From an uncultured Prevotellaceae bacterium (lineage in GTDB: Bacteria; Bacteroidota; Bacteroidia; Bacteroidales; Bacteroidaceae), in NCBI GenBank assembly GCA_900314985.1, contig OMXL01000001.1, positions 1 through 64,000 of the forward strand: 64,000 bases of DNA. The letters run 5' to 3'. A program made the translations under genes and the position numbers. This document shows, one piece after another, positions 8,107 to 16,720 of this stretch (positions within the stretch are counted from its first letter, which is position 1; every line of letters begins with the position of its first letter). The notes beneath the pieces are model-generated. The model had not been told where the DNA came from, searched no databases, and saw only the letters and a program-made list of their open reading frames with translations.

Positions 8107-10122
8107 ATGAAAAAGATGTTTTTAGCTGTGATGCTCGCCATCATAAGCTTGGGAGCCACAGCACAAGGATTGAAGTCCAATATGGACACGAGTGTAAAAC
8201 CTGGTGATAACTTCTGGCAGTATGCTGTTGGTGGCTGGTTGAAGGCTAACCCACTGGACAAGCAGCATGCAGAGAACGGCGCATTTACTGACTTGGAAGA
8301 GCTCAACAAGAAGCGCATCAATGCACTCATCATGAAATATGCAGCCGAGACGGGCCTGCCACAGGGTAGTGACGGCCAGAAGATTGGTACGCTCTATCGC
8401 CTTTACATGGATAGCGTTGGTCGCAACAAGATGGGTTACGAGCCTATCATGCCCTACCTGAAGCAAGTGCGCGAGTTGCAAAGTCGTGAAGAACTGCTGA
8501 AACTGATGTACGAACTGGATGGCAAGGGCTTCAATACCGCGCCCTTTGGCATCAACCTCAGCCTCAACCCCTTCAAGTCGTCTGAGTTTATGATGAGTGT
8601 GGGTCATGGCGGTGCCTCTCTGGCTCAGGAATACTATGACAATCCTAACGAGACGCAGAAAGTAGCAGTGGAAGCCATCAAGAGTCTGAACAAGGACTAC
8701 TTGAAAATGGTGGGTTACAGTGACGCTGATGCCGAGCGCATGATGCAGGCCGAATGGGCAATAGAACATCAGATTGGGGTGAAGGCCCTCAACCAGGTTG
8801 CTCAGCGCAATCCTATGAACACGATCCACATCATGACATGGGAGCAGTTGCTACAGGAGTTCAAAGGCATCGATTGGGTGGCCTATCGCGATGCCATCGG
8901 ATATCCTACGGACATCGATACCGTTAACGTCTCTCAGCTGGAGCCGCTGCACGTGGTAGAGAACATTCTGGCCAACAGCAGTCTGGACGATTTGAAGGCC
9001 TATATGGAGCTACACGTCATCAAGGCATTCTCTGGCTACCTCTCAGACGACTTCACAGATCGTTCTTTCGAGTGCGACAAGCAGATTTCTGGTGTACAGG
9101 AGCAGAAGCCTCGTTGGAAGCGTGCCGTCAACGTGATTAGCGGTAATCTGGGAGAGACCGTTGGCAAGCTCTATGTCAAGGAGTACTTCCCCGAGACCAG
9201 CAAGCAACGCGTCTATCGACTGGTGAAAGACCTGCAGCAGGCCTTTGAGGACCGTCTGAAGGAGAACACATGGATGAGTGAGGAGACCAAGACGAAGGCG
9301 CTGGAGAAGCTGCACGCCATGCACATCAATGTGGGCTATCCCGACAAATGGGAGGATATGGAGAAGTTTGTGGATATCCGCGAAAACGAGAACCTCATTG
9401 AGAACTTCATCCGTATTACCCAAGAGGCCACCAAAGCTGTTTTGCGCAAGTACTGGCGCAAGCCTGTTGACAAGAAGATGATGGCCTGCACGCCACAGAC
9501 CGTCAATGCTTTCTACAACCCGATGTTCAACAGCATCAACTTCCCTGCTGCCATCCTTCAGCCACCATTCTTTGACCCTGAGGCAGACTATGTTAGCAAC
9601 TATGGAGCTATCGGCGTAGTGATAGGTCATGAAATGAGTCACGGATTCGATGATCAAGGTTGTCAGTTTGATAAGGATGGTAACCTGAAGAACTGGTGGA
9701 CTGCCGACGACAAGACTAAGTATGATGAGCGTACCAAGGTATTGGCCGATTGGTTCTCAAAGCAGGAAGCTGTGCCTGGTTTGAAGGTGAACGGACAGAA
9801 GACACTAGGCGAGAATATTGGTGATAACGGCGGACTGAAGATTGCCTATCGTGCCTACGAGAACCGCATGAAGCAGGAGCCTCTGAAGACCGTCGACGGT
9901 TTCACACCCGCCCAGCGCTTCTATCTGGCTTATGCCCGAGTATGGGCCAGCAACAGCACACCAGAATATACAGCAATGCTCGTCAATAGCGACGTACACT
10001 CACCCAACCGCATCCGTGTGATGGCAGCACTGCCTATGATTGACACATGGTACGATGCCTTTAATATCAAGAAGAGTGCAAAGATGTTTGTTCCCAAGGA
10101 GCAAAGAGCACTGGTCTGGTAA
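8107..10122 (+). CDS. M13-family zinc metallopeptidase (PepO-like)
   Basis: A 671-residue neprilysin-family peptidase with an N-terminal signal peptide ending near ATAQG. The N-terminal M13 domain covers about residues 35-420. The zinc site HEMSH (in VIGHEMSHGFDDQG) lies near residue 506 and the third zinc ligand and catalytic Asp are in GENIGDNGGL near residue 575. NAFYNP earlier matches the family's substrate-binding NAxY motif. Length is normal for the family. It should degrade short peptides in the periplasm or at the cell surface. It begins about 30 bases after the sigma-factor operon, and a shared terminator separates it from the convergent carboxyltransferase gene. Confidence 0.93.
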   Translation: MKKMFLAVMLAIISLGATAQGLKSNMDTSVKPGDNFWQYAVGGWLKANPLDKQHAENGAFTDLEELNKKRINALIMKYAAETGLPQGSDGQKIGTLYRLYMDSVGRNKMGYEPIMPYLKQVRELQSREELLKLMYELDGKGFNTAPFGINLSLNPFKSSEFMMSVGHGGASLAQEYYDNPNETQKVAVEAIKSLNKDYLKMVGYSDADAERMMQAEWAIEHQIGVKALNQVAQRNPMNTIHIMTWEQLLQEFKGIDWVAYRDAIGYPTDIDTVNVSQLEPLHVVENILANSSLDDLKAYMELHVIKAFSGYLSDDFTDRSFECDKQISGVQEQKPRWKRAVNVISGNLGETVGKLYVKEYFPETSKQRVYRLVKDLQQAFEDRLKENTWMSEETKTKALEKLHAMHINVGYPDKWEDMEKFVDIRENENLIENFIRITQEATKAVLRKYWRKPVDKKMMACTPQTVNAFYNPMFNSINFPAAILQPPFFDPEADYVSNYGAIGVVIGHEMSHGFDDQGCQFDKDGNLKNWWTADDKTKYDERTKVLADWFSKQEAVPGLKVNGQKTLGENIGDNGGLKIAYRAYENRMKQEPLKTVDGFTPAQRFYLAYARVWASNSTPEYTAMLVNSDVHSPNRIRVMAALPMIDTWYDAFNIKKSAKMFVPKEQRALVW

Positions 10123-10148
10123 GTTTTATTATCAATACTATTACAAAG

Positions 10149-10170
10149 AAAGGAGCCTCACGGCTCCTTT
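10149..10170. terminator. Hairpin between convergent genes
   Basis: AAAGGAGCC and GGCTCCTTT form a perfect 9-bp stem with a 4-base loop, between the ends of the M13 peptidase gene and the carboxyltransferase gene. It probably acts in both directions, although the T-runs are weak. Confidence 0.65.
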
Positions 10171-10214
10171 CCTATTTTAGTGGAAACTGTGACGGAATCA
10201 CAGTTCGCTCTTCC

Positions 10215-11993
10215 TTATTTCTCGCTTCTTTCAATCCATGCCAGGTTGTCGCCCTTGCGAACCTTAGCACCCTGCTTGGCAGCAACCTCTACGAGTTTAC
10301 CACCCAGAGCAGCAGGAATGGGAACAATCTCGCCCCAAGGAGCCTGGATATAACAGAAGGTGTCGCCTTCCTTGTACTGCTGACCAACGAATGGCTCCAG
10401 ACAAGGTTCGCAAGCGCCCTCACCAGAGAACTCGTAATATACCTGACCAGCAACAGGTGCTGTCAGCGCGTCAGCCTTGGCATGCTTGAAGGCAGCCAGT
10501 TCAGCAGGACTGATCTTCGAACCACCCAACTTGGCGTCCTTGGCCTTCTGGATGTCAGCCAACAACTGCTTCTTAGCCTGACCACTCTTGAACGGACGAT
10601 ACTGCTCGGGGTGCATAGCCAGTTCGAAGAGTTCCTCGTTGTCCTGACCGTAGTCCCAACCGTTCTCGTCCATCTCCTTCTTGAAGCCGTCAAGAGCATT
10701 GGGGATGAGGGTGTGAGGATCAGCATCGGTGAATTCACGGTTCTGCTTCTTGGCCAGTTCTACGAACTCTTCAGCGATGGTGCCAGGCACCTTACCGCTC
10801 TTACCGAGAATCATACCCCAGATGGCATCATCCATCATAGCGTAGCGACCCTTGCCCTGCTCAATGGTCAACAGGTTCATCAGTGCGATGTTCTTGGTGT
10901 ACTGTGAGAACGGCGTTACCAATGGGGGATAACCCACGCGTGGCCATACATACTCAACTTCCTGGAACAGTTTCACCAGCATGTCGTCCATAGAGAGTGT
11001 AGGCTCACCCTTCTTCTCGCGCAGCTTATTGATCATGCCCTGGATAGGACCGAGGTCAGCCATCATAGAACCCATCATGCCACCAGGAAGACCACTGCCA
11101 AGCAACAGGCTTGACATGTGCTTGTTGGCAGGATTGATGAAGTAACCCAACCAGTCGTCGATGAACTCCTGGGTCAGGCTGCGAGCCTGCATATACGCGT
11201 TCATATTAATATCAGCTACCTCGAAGCCCTCATTCTTCAGCATAGACTGTACAGAGATAATGTCGGGATGAACCTTACCCCAAGAGAGTGGCTCGATAGC
11301 GGTATCGATGATGTCGGCACCATTGTTACAAACCTCCAGGATAGAGGCCATTGACAGACCAGGACCAGAGTGTCCGTGATACTGGATGATGATATCAGGA
11401 TGCTTTGTCTTGATAGCCTTGGTCAGGGCACCCAACAGGGCAGGCTGACCAATACCAGCCATATCCTTCAGACAGATTTCCTCTGCACCAGCGGCAATCA
11501 CCTCGTCAGCGATCTTTGAGTAGTACTCTACAGTATGTACAGGACTGGTGGTAATACACAGTGTAGCCTGCGGAATCATACCTGCTGCCTTAGCCCACTT
11601 GATGCTGGGAATAATGTTACGCGTGTCGTTCAGACCACAGAAGATACGGGGAATATCAACACCCTGAGCCTTCTTCACCTTATACATCAGTTCACGAACG
11701 TCATCGGGAACGGGATACATTCTCAGGGCGTTCAAACCACGATCCAGCATGTGCGTCTGGATGCCCACCTCATTGAAGGGCTTACAGAAGGCACGCACGG
11801 CCAGGTTAGGGTTCTCACCAGCCATGAGGTTTACCTGTTCAAAGGCACCACCATTTGTTTCCACACGGGCAAAGCAACCCATATCGATAATGGCGGGAGC
11901 AATGCGCTCTAACTGGTCCTTGCGGGGCTGAAACTTGCCTGACGACTGCCACATGTCGCGGTAGACAAGACTAAACTTAATCTTCTTTTTCAT
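10215..11993 (-). CDS. Oxaloacetate decarboxylase/pyruvate carboxylase-type carboxyltransferase
   Basis: A 592-residue carboxyltransferase of the OadA/PycB family. The TIM barrel (about residues 1-290) carries the metal-site motifs SLVYRDMWQS and YHGHSGPG and the active-site lysine motif LKDMAG. A helical conserved carboxylase domain follows to about residue 480. The last 75 residues resemble a biotinyl domain (TAPVAGQVYYEF...GAKVRKGDNLAWIE), but where the biotin-attachment hairpin should read xAMKM it reads YIQAPWGEIV, with no lysine. It therefore may not be biotinylated itself and may work with a separate carrier protein. No decarboxylase beta or gamma subunits are nearby. The promoter lies in a duplicated segment upstream. 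Confidence 0.82.
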   Translation of the reverse strand: MKKKIKFSLVYRDMWQSSGKFQPRKDQLERIAPAIIDMGCFARVETNGGAFEQVNLMAGENPNLAVRAFCKPFNEVGIQTHMLDRGLNALRMYPVPDDVRELMYKVKKAQGVDIPRIFCGLNDTRNIIPSIKWAKAAGMIPQATLCITTSPVHTVEYYSKIADEVIAAGAEEICLKDMAGIGQPALLGALTKAIKTKHPDIIIQYHGHSGPGLSMASILEVCNNGADIIDTAIEPLSWGKVHPDIISVQSMLKNEGFEVADINMNAYMQARSLTQEFIDDWLGYFINPANKHMSSLLLGSGLPGGMMGSMMADLGPIQGMINKLREKKGEPTLSMDDMLVKLFQEVEYVWPRVGYPPLVTPFSQYTKNIALMNLLTIEQGKGRYAMMDDAIWGMILGKSGKVPGTIAEEFVELAKKQNREFTDADPHTLIPNALDGFKKEMDENGWDYGQDNEELFELAMHPEQYRPFKSGQAKKQLLADIQKAKDAKLGGSKISPAELAAFKHAKADALTAPVAGQVYYEFSGEGACEPCLEPFVGQQYKEGDTFCYIQAPWGEIVPIPAALGGKLVEVAAKQGAKVRKGDNLAWIERSEK

Positions 11994-12027
11994 AATTTTT
12001 CAATATCGTATAATCTCAATATTTCTG

Positions 12028-12138
12028 CAAAGGTACGAATAAGTGAGCGAAAAACCAAATTTATTTGGGTTTTTCCGAACGAAAGTACTTTCGACGAAGT
12101 CAAAGTACAAATAAGTGAGCGAAAAACCAAATATATTT
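12028..12138 (-). promoter_or_regulatory. Duplicated promoter segment upstream of carboxyltransferase gene
   Basis: Two copies of a 32-bp segment lie 72 bp apart (12035-12066 and 12107-12138), differing at about two bases. On the minus strand each runs from an ATTTGG-type -33 region to the -7 region. The gene-proximal copy ends in a perfect TACCTTTG (12028-12035); the distal copy ends in TACTTTG, one base short. This looks like a duplicated promoter with one decayed or alternative copy. Confidence 0.6.
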
Positions 12139-12251
12139 AGTCTTTTCGATTAGAAGTAAGGCGAATTTGTCAAAAGTCACATAAACTTTGCAATTTGTTG
12201 CACATAAAAGAAAAAAGAGGAGTCCCTATATCTTGTCAGAGAATTATTCTC

Positions 12252-12259
12252 TACCTTTG
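12252..12259 (+). promoter_or_regulatory. Promoter -7 box 5 bases from the start codon
   Basis: TACCTTTG is followed by CAGT and then the ATG at 12264. With the usual spacing, transcription would start at or next to the ATG, giving a leaderless mRNA. Confidence 0.7.
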
Positions 12260-12263
12260 CAGT

Positions 12264-14672
12264 ATGAAACACATTATACTACTTTTAACCATTCTATTTG
12301 GCGCCTCAAGTGCAAAGGCCCAGAACCTAGTAATTAACGAACTGATGCAGTCGAATATCGAATGTATCATGGATGACATCAAGGAATTCCCTGACTCATG
12401 GGTAGAGTTATACAACCCGACAGATGCCGCCATCAATTTGCAAGACTACAAGATTAGCATCAAGAACAAGGTCAACAAGGCTTACCAGTTGCCCAACAAG
12501 CAAGTTCCTGCTGGTGGCTATATCGTCATCTACTGCGACAAAGAAGAGAAAGACCTGCACACTGATTTCCGTTTGGAATCAGGCAAAGACGGCAACCTCT
12601 ACCTGTTTAAGAACGGAGAAGTTGTTGACAAATTGGAGAAAATGGCCAAGATGCCAGCTCCTGATATTGCCTATGGTCGCAAGACGGATGGCAGCGACGA
12701 GTGGGGTTATCAACTCACGGCGACCCCTGGCGCAGCCAACTGTGGCGAGACGACAAGCAACATTCTTGGTGCTCCCGTCTTCAGCAAGTCAGGACGCGTC
12801 ACCTCGAACAATAGTACCCTTCGCCTTACACTGAAGCTACCTGAGGGTGCTCCTGAGGGTGCAGTCATTCGCTATACTACAGATGGCAGCGAACCTATCG
12901 CCACCAGCGAGGAATACACAGGTGCCATCTTTATCAACAAGACAACAGTGATTCGCGCCAAGCTGTTCTGCGACGGTTGGTTGTCACCCGTCAGCACAGC
13001 TCAGTCATACATCTTCCATCCCAGAGAAATGACGACTCCCGTCTTCTCAGTCCTGACCAACGACAAATACTTGAACGATGCATCGATTGGTCTCTTTGCC
13101 AACAACAACAGCAAGGAAGACAAGAAGACACACGACTGGCGCCGTCCCGTCAATATTGAGTTCTTTACTGCCGAGGGCGAGGAGAGCATCTTTAACCAGC
13201 TTAGTGAAACTCGTATCCAGGGAGGACAGTCACGTGGCAATGCCCTCAAATCAATGGTTTTCTATGCCAACAAGCGCTTCGACCCCGACCACAAACAGTT
13301 CCAGTATGAGTTCTTCCCCGACCAGAAGCCTGGCGTCACGAAGTTCAAGGCATTCTCGCTGCGTGACGGTGGCAACGACTTCGGCGACCTTTACTTCCGC
13401 GATGCCATCATCCAGCGCACCATGGGTGCTCATACCGATCTCGACTGGCAGGCTTGCCGCACTGCCGTACTCTATATCAATGGTGAATACATGGGTATGC
13501 TCAACATCCGTGAACGCTCTAATGCCGACAACATCTACAGCAACTACAACGGTCTTGAGGATGTCGACATGGTAGAAATCTGTCACGAGCAGGTCAATGG
13601 CGTCGACCAGTTCATCGAAGAATTAGAGGAAGGAAACTTAGACTTCTACAATCAGTTCAAGGCCTTCTATAGCGAGAAGGGCCATAGCAAGGCTGAATAC
13701 GAGGAGTGGATTGACGTCGATGAATATCTGACCGTAGCAGCTATGAACCTCTTCTATGGCAATAACGACTGGCCAGGTAACAACACTGTCTTCTGGCGTC
13801 CCAACGACGACGACACAGAGTCTGGCCTGCCCAAGCGCTGGCGTGTCATCGTCAAGGATACCGACTTCGGACTGGGACTCTATGGCAAGCAGAACAACTA
13901 CAACATGATTGACCTGTTGTACCATCCTCAGAATCATTCGAGTGACGCATGGGCATTTACTGAGCCAGCCACCCGTTTGCTGAAGAATATGCTGGAGAAC
14001 ACAGACATCCGCAACCTGTTCATCGACAAGTGTTGCGTCTACATGGGCGACTTCATGAACGGCAAGGGTACTGGCGAGACCATTGACCTCATCAAGGAAG
14101 AGGCTATGGAGGAGTTCGTGGCTCATCGCGACAAGTACAATCCTGGATGGGGCTGGTGGCCTGCCGACAATCGTGGTGAAATCACGAACAAGTTCAACGA
14201 TGCTAAAAATTGGGCTGAAGGGCGTCCCAACAACTTCTACCAGCACATTGCCAACCAGTGGAACCTCGGCACACCTGTTGCGCTGACCATCAACAAGGAG
14301 AACAAGAGCGACGTAGCGATCAGCTTCAACGGTGTCCAGATGTCTGGCAATGTGTTCGACGGCAAATACTTCAAGAATCGCGCCATCACCCTGAATGGTA
14401 CCGCAGCAGAAGAAGGCAAGGTCATTGTAGGTTGGAAGGTTACAGGTGCTATCAACAAGGAATATGAAGGCAGCGAGCTGACGCTGAATATGCCCAGCAG
14501 CAAAATCGCCATCAACCCCATCGTTGGTATTGGCTCAGGCATAGAAACAATTGAGACGTCAGACATCAGACATCAGACATCAGACATCTACGACTTGCTG
14601 GGTAACAAAGTGCTGACGCCAAAGCGTGGACAGCTCTATATCCAGAACGGTAAAAAGATCATGTGGAAATAA
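12264..14672 (+). CDS. CotH-kinase/lamin-tail surface protein
   Basis: About 802 residues with a signal peptide (MKHIILLLTILFGASSAKAQ). A lamin-tail domain follows (about residues 22-160: NLVINELMQSN; WVELYNPTDAAINL), then a chitobiase C-terminal-like beta domain (about 170-265: IRYTTDGSEPIA), then a CotH-kinase-like domain (about 270-630: RIQGGQSRG; IKDTDFG-like VKDTDFGLGLYG). CotH proteins phosphorylate proteins in other bacteria; activity here is untested. A beta-rich tail ends YDLLGNKVLTPKRGQLYI, like Bacteroidota C-terminal sorting tails. A 4 x 7-bp CAGACAT array encodes the linker just before that tail. The ATG at 12264 is chosen because the promoter box ends 5 bases before it. Confidence 0.8.
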   Translation: MKHIILLLTILFGASSAKAQNLVINELMQSNIECIMDDIKEFPDSWVELYNPTDAAINLQDYKISIKNKVNKAYQLPNKQVPAGGYIVIYCDKEEKDLHTDFRLESGKDGNLYLFKNGEVVDKLEKMAKMPAPDIAYGRKTDGSDEWGYQLTATPGAANCGETTSNILGAPVFSKSGRVTSNNSTLRLTLKLPEGAPEGAVIRYTTDGSEPIATSEEYTGAIFINKTTVIRAKLFCDGWLSPVSTAQSYIFHPREMTTPVFSVLTNDKYLNDASIGLFANNNSKEDKKTHDWRRPVNIEFFTAEGEESIFNQLSETRIQGGQSRGNALKSMVFYANKRFDPDHKQFQYEFFPDQKPGVTKFKAFSLRDGGNDFGDLYFRDAIIQRTMGAHTDLDWQACRTAVLYINGEYMGMLNIRERSNADNIYSNYNGLEDVDMVEICHEQVNGVDQFIEELEEGNLDFYNQFKAFYSEKGHSKAEYEEWIDVDEYLTVAAMNLFYGNNDWPGNNTVFWRPNDDDTESGLPKRWRVIVKDTDFGLGLYGKQNNYNMIDLLYHPQNHSSDAWAFTEPATRLLKNMLENTDIRNLFIDKCCVYMGDFMNGKGTGETIDLIKEEAMEEFVAHRDKYNPGWGWWPADNRGEITNKFNDAKNWAEGRPNNFYQHIANQWNLGTPVALTINKENKSDVAISFNGVQMSGNVFDGKYFKNRAITLNGTAAEEGKVIVGWKVTGAINKEYEGSELTLNMPSSKIAINPIVGIGSGIETIETSDIRHQTSDIYDLLGNKVLTPKRGQLYIQNGKKIMWK
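14560..14587. repeat. Heptamer array 2 (CAGACAT x4), inside a gene
   Basis: Four exact CAGACAT units encode TSDIRHQTSDI in the linker before the C-terminal tail of the CotH protein. Because 7 is not a multiple of 3, each unit is read in a different frame. Confidence 0.85.
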
Positions 14673-14676
14673 AAGC

Positions 14677-16206
14677 CTACTTCAGCGTTTGGGTAATTTT
14701 TTGTTCGCGATGACAGATGCGCACCTCGATGCCAAACTTCTCGTGGATATGTTCGGCCAGATGCTGTGCGCTATATACTGAGCGGTGCTGACCACCCGTA
14801 CAACCAAAGCAGAACATCAGGCTGGTGAAGCCACGCTGGATATAACGACGTACATGGGCATCAGCCAGCTTATAGACGCTATCTAGGAATGTCAGTATCT
14901 CACCATCGTCTTCCAAGAAGCGGATAACGGGCTCGTCCAGACCAGTCAGCTGCTTGTACGGCTCATAACGGCCAGGGTTGTGCGTGCTTCTGCAGTCAAA
15001 GACGTAACCACCACCGTTGCCACTCTCATCTTCAGGGATTCCCTTGGTGTATGAGAAGCTGAACACGCGCACCACCAGCGGTCCCTGAGCGTCATACTTA
15101 GAGAAGGTGGCAGGACCATCCTGTGGGTGGGGCTTATAGGGGTTCAGGTCTGTCGTCTTATAACCATCGGCACGACTAACGGTAGTCTGCACCTGCTGGA
15201 AACGGGGCATCTCCGTCAACTTACGAAGAATATCTGTCAGATACGGATATGGGAAGTTGCGCTCATCGAGCAACTCACGGATATTCTGCATGGCAGGCGG
15301 AATAGACTCGATGAAGTGCAGCTTGCGCTCGAAGTAGCCACGGAAGCCGTATGCTCCCAGCACCTGCAACTGGCGGAACAGTACAAAGAGCGACAGTCTA
15401 TCTACGAAATGATGGGGCGAAGGCACCTCCGTCAACTGCTTTATGGCATTATAGTACTCGTAGACCAACTCGCGACGTACCTTATAAGGATACTTTGCAG
15501 AAGCTTGCCACAAGAAGGAAGCCAAGTCGTAGTAGTACGGACCCTTGCGGCCACCCTGGAAGTCGATGAAGTACGGACGTCCCTCGCTATTCAGCATTAC
15601 GTTGCGAGCCTGGAAGTCACGATAGAGGAATCCCTGTGCATCGTCTGCATTCGTCAGGTCCTTGGCCAGCAAGCGGAAGTCGGCCTCTAACTTCAACTCG
15701 TGGAAGTCAATCTCCGTAGCCTTCAAGAAACAGTACTTGAAGTAGTTGAGGTCGAAGAGCACAGAGTCGCTATTGAAAGCAGGCTGAGGATAGCAGTTGC
15801 TGAAATCCAGTCCATCGGCACCCACCAGCTGGATCTTGGGCAATTCGCGGATGGTACGACGCAGCAGTTCCTGCTCTTTCAGCGTATAACGACCACCAGC
15901 CTCGCGTCCACCACGAATGGCATCAAACAGCGACACAGAGCCCAAATCGGTCTGAATGTAGCGCAACTCATCGTCGCTAACAGCCAGAATCGTTGGAACA
16001 GGTAACTGACAATCAGTAAAGTGCTTAGCCAGATAGACAAACGCATGGTTCTCGTCGCGACTGGTACCCACACAACCCACTACGCTCTTGCCCTCAGAAG
16101 AGGTCATACGGTAGTATTCACGATTGCTGCCACCAGCTGTCAGCTGCTGCACGTTCTGGGGCTCTGCCCCACTCCACTTCTTATATAGTTCAATTAATTT
16201 CTGCAT
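14677..16206 (-). CDS. Aminoglycoside-phosphotransferase-like kinase fused to RapZ C-terminal domain
   Basis: A 509-residue fusion. Residues 1-330 are a small-molecule kinase of the APH/AmgK type: LTAGGSNREYYR glycine-rich loop, FLYRDFQARNVM catalytic loop and FIDFQGGRKGPYYYDL metal-binding DFG-like motif. Residues 355-509 match the RapZ C-terminal domain: VFSFSYTKGIPED, YVFDCRSTHNPGR and CFGCTGGQHRSVY. AmgK phosphorylates cell-wall amino sugars, and the RapZ C-terminal domain senses glucosamine-6-phosphate in E. coli, so a role in amino-sugar recycling or sensing is a fair inference. The RapZ N-terminal P-loop domain is absent. TACCTTTG at 16215-16222 gives a very short leader. Confidence 0.8.
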   Translation of the reverse strand: MQKLIELYKKWSGAEPQNVQQLTAGGSNREYYRMTSSEGKSVVGCVGTSRDENHAFVYLAKHFTDCQLPVPTILAVSDDELRYIQTDLGSVSLFDAIRGGREAGGRYTLKEQELLRRTIRELPKIQLVGADGLDFSNCYPQPAFNSDSVLFDLNYFKYCFLKATEIDFHELKLEADFRLLAKDLTNADDAQGFLYRDFQARNVMLNSEGRPYFIDFQGGRKGPYYYDLASFLWQASAKYPYKVRRELVYEYYNAIKQLTEVPSPHHFVDRLSLFVLFRQLQVLGAYGFRGYFERKLHFIESIPPAMQNIRELLDERNFPYPYLTDILRKLTEMPRFQQVQTTVSRADGYKTTDLNPYKPHPQDGPATFSKYDAQGPLVVRVFSFSYTKGIPEDESGNGGGYVFDCRSTHNPGRYEPYKQLTGLDEPVIRFLEDDGEILTFLDSVYKLADAHVRRYIQRGFTSLMFCFGCTGGQHRSVYSAQHLAEHIHEKFGIEVRICHREQKITQTLK

Positions 16207-16346
16207 ATTGCAGGCAAAGGTAGTACAAACTGAGCGAAATGCAAAATAAATTCCTATTTATTTTCATTTCCGATATCCCTACTTCCCTACCATTGGCCAC
16301 GTAACTGCCTAGATTACAGCGCATAGCAAAAGCAGGAACAATAGTC

Positions 16347-16500
16347 ATCCCTACCATTATCCCTACCATCATCCCTACCATTATCCCTACCTGACACCTA
16401 ACGTAAAGTATTACGATTACAGCTGGAACTAGTTGGAGCCACAACTGAAGAATGATGGTAGGAATCAGGTAGGGATGATGGTAGGGATAATGGTAGGGAT
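16347..16500. repeat. 33-bp perfect inverted repeat of 12-mer ATCCCTACCATY units
   Basis: The left arm 16347-16379 and right arm 16468-16500 are exact reverse complements over 33 bp, 88 bp apart. Each arm is made of 12-mer units ATCCCTACCATT or ATCCCTACCATC, and further diverged units flank both arms. Transcripts could form a long stem. The arms lie in the 514-bp gap between the kinase-RapZ gene and the DUF4421 gene; no open frame is convincing here. Confidence 0.85.
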
Positions 16501-16575
16501 GAAAAATTAGAAGGCCTTATAAGTCGTTGTATATAAAGGTTTTGCGATAGCAATGGTAGGGATGGTAGGTCTTTT

Positions 16576-16660
16576 CACGAGACAGCTGTAGCCGGATGCA
16601 GGAACAGCTGATACGGCGCCGTAAGAGCTGTATACGGAGTGCTTATACAGCTGTCTCGTG
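16576..16660. repeat. 15-bp inverted repeat with AGCTGT units
   Basis: CACGAGACAGCTGTA (16576-16590) and TACAGCTGTCTCGTG (16646-16660) are exact inverses. The loop holds further AGCTGT-type units and a GGCGCC centre. It belongs to the same repeat family as 251-394 and 62565-62615. Confidence 0.75.
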
Positions 16661-16720
16661 ATGTTTCATAGCAGATTTCTTGTGTAATTCTTATTTATTT
16701 CGTACTTTTGCAACATCTTT

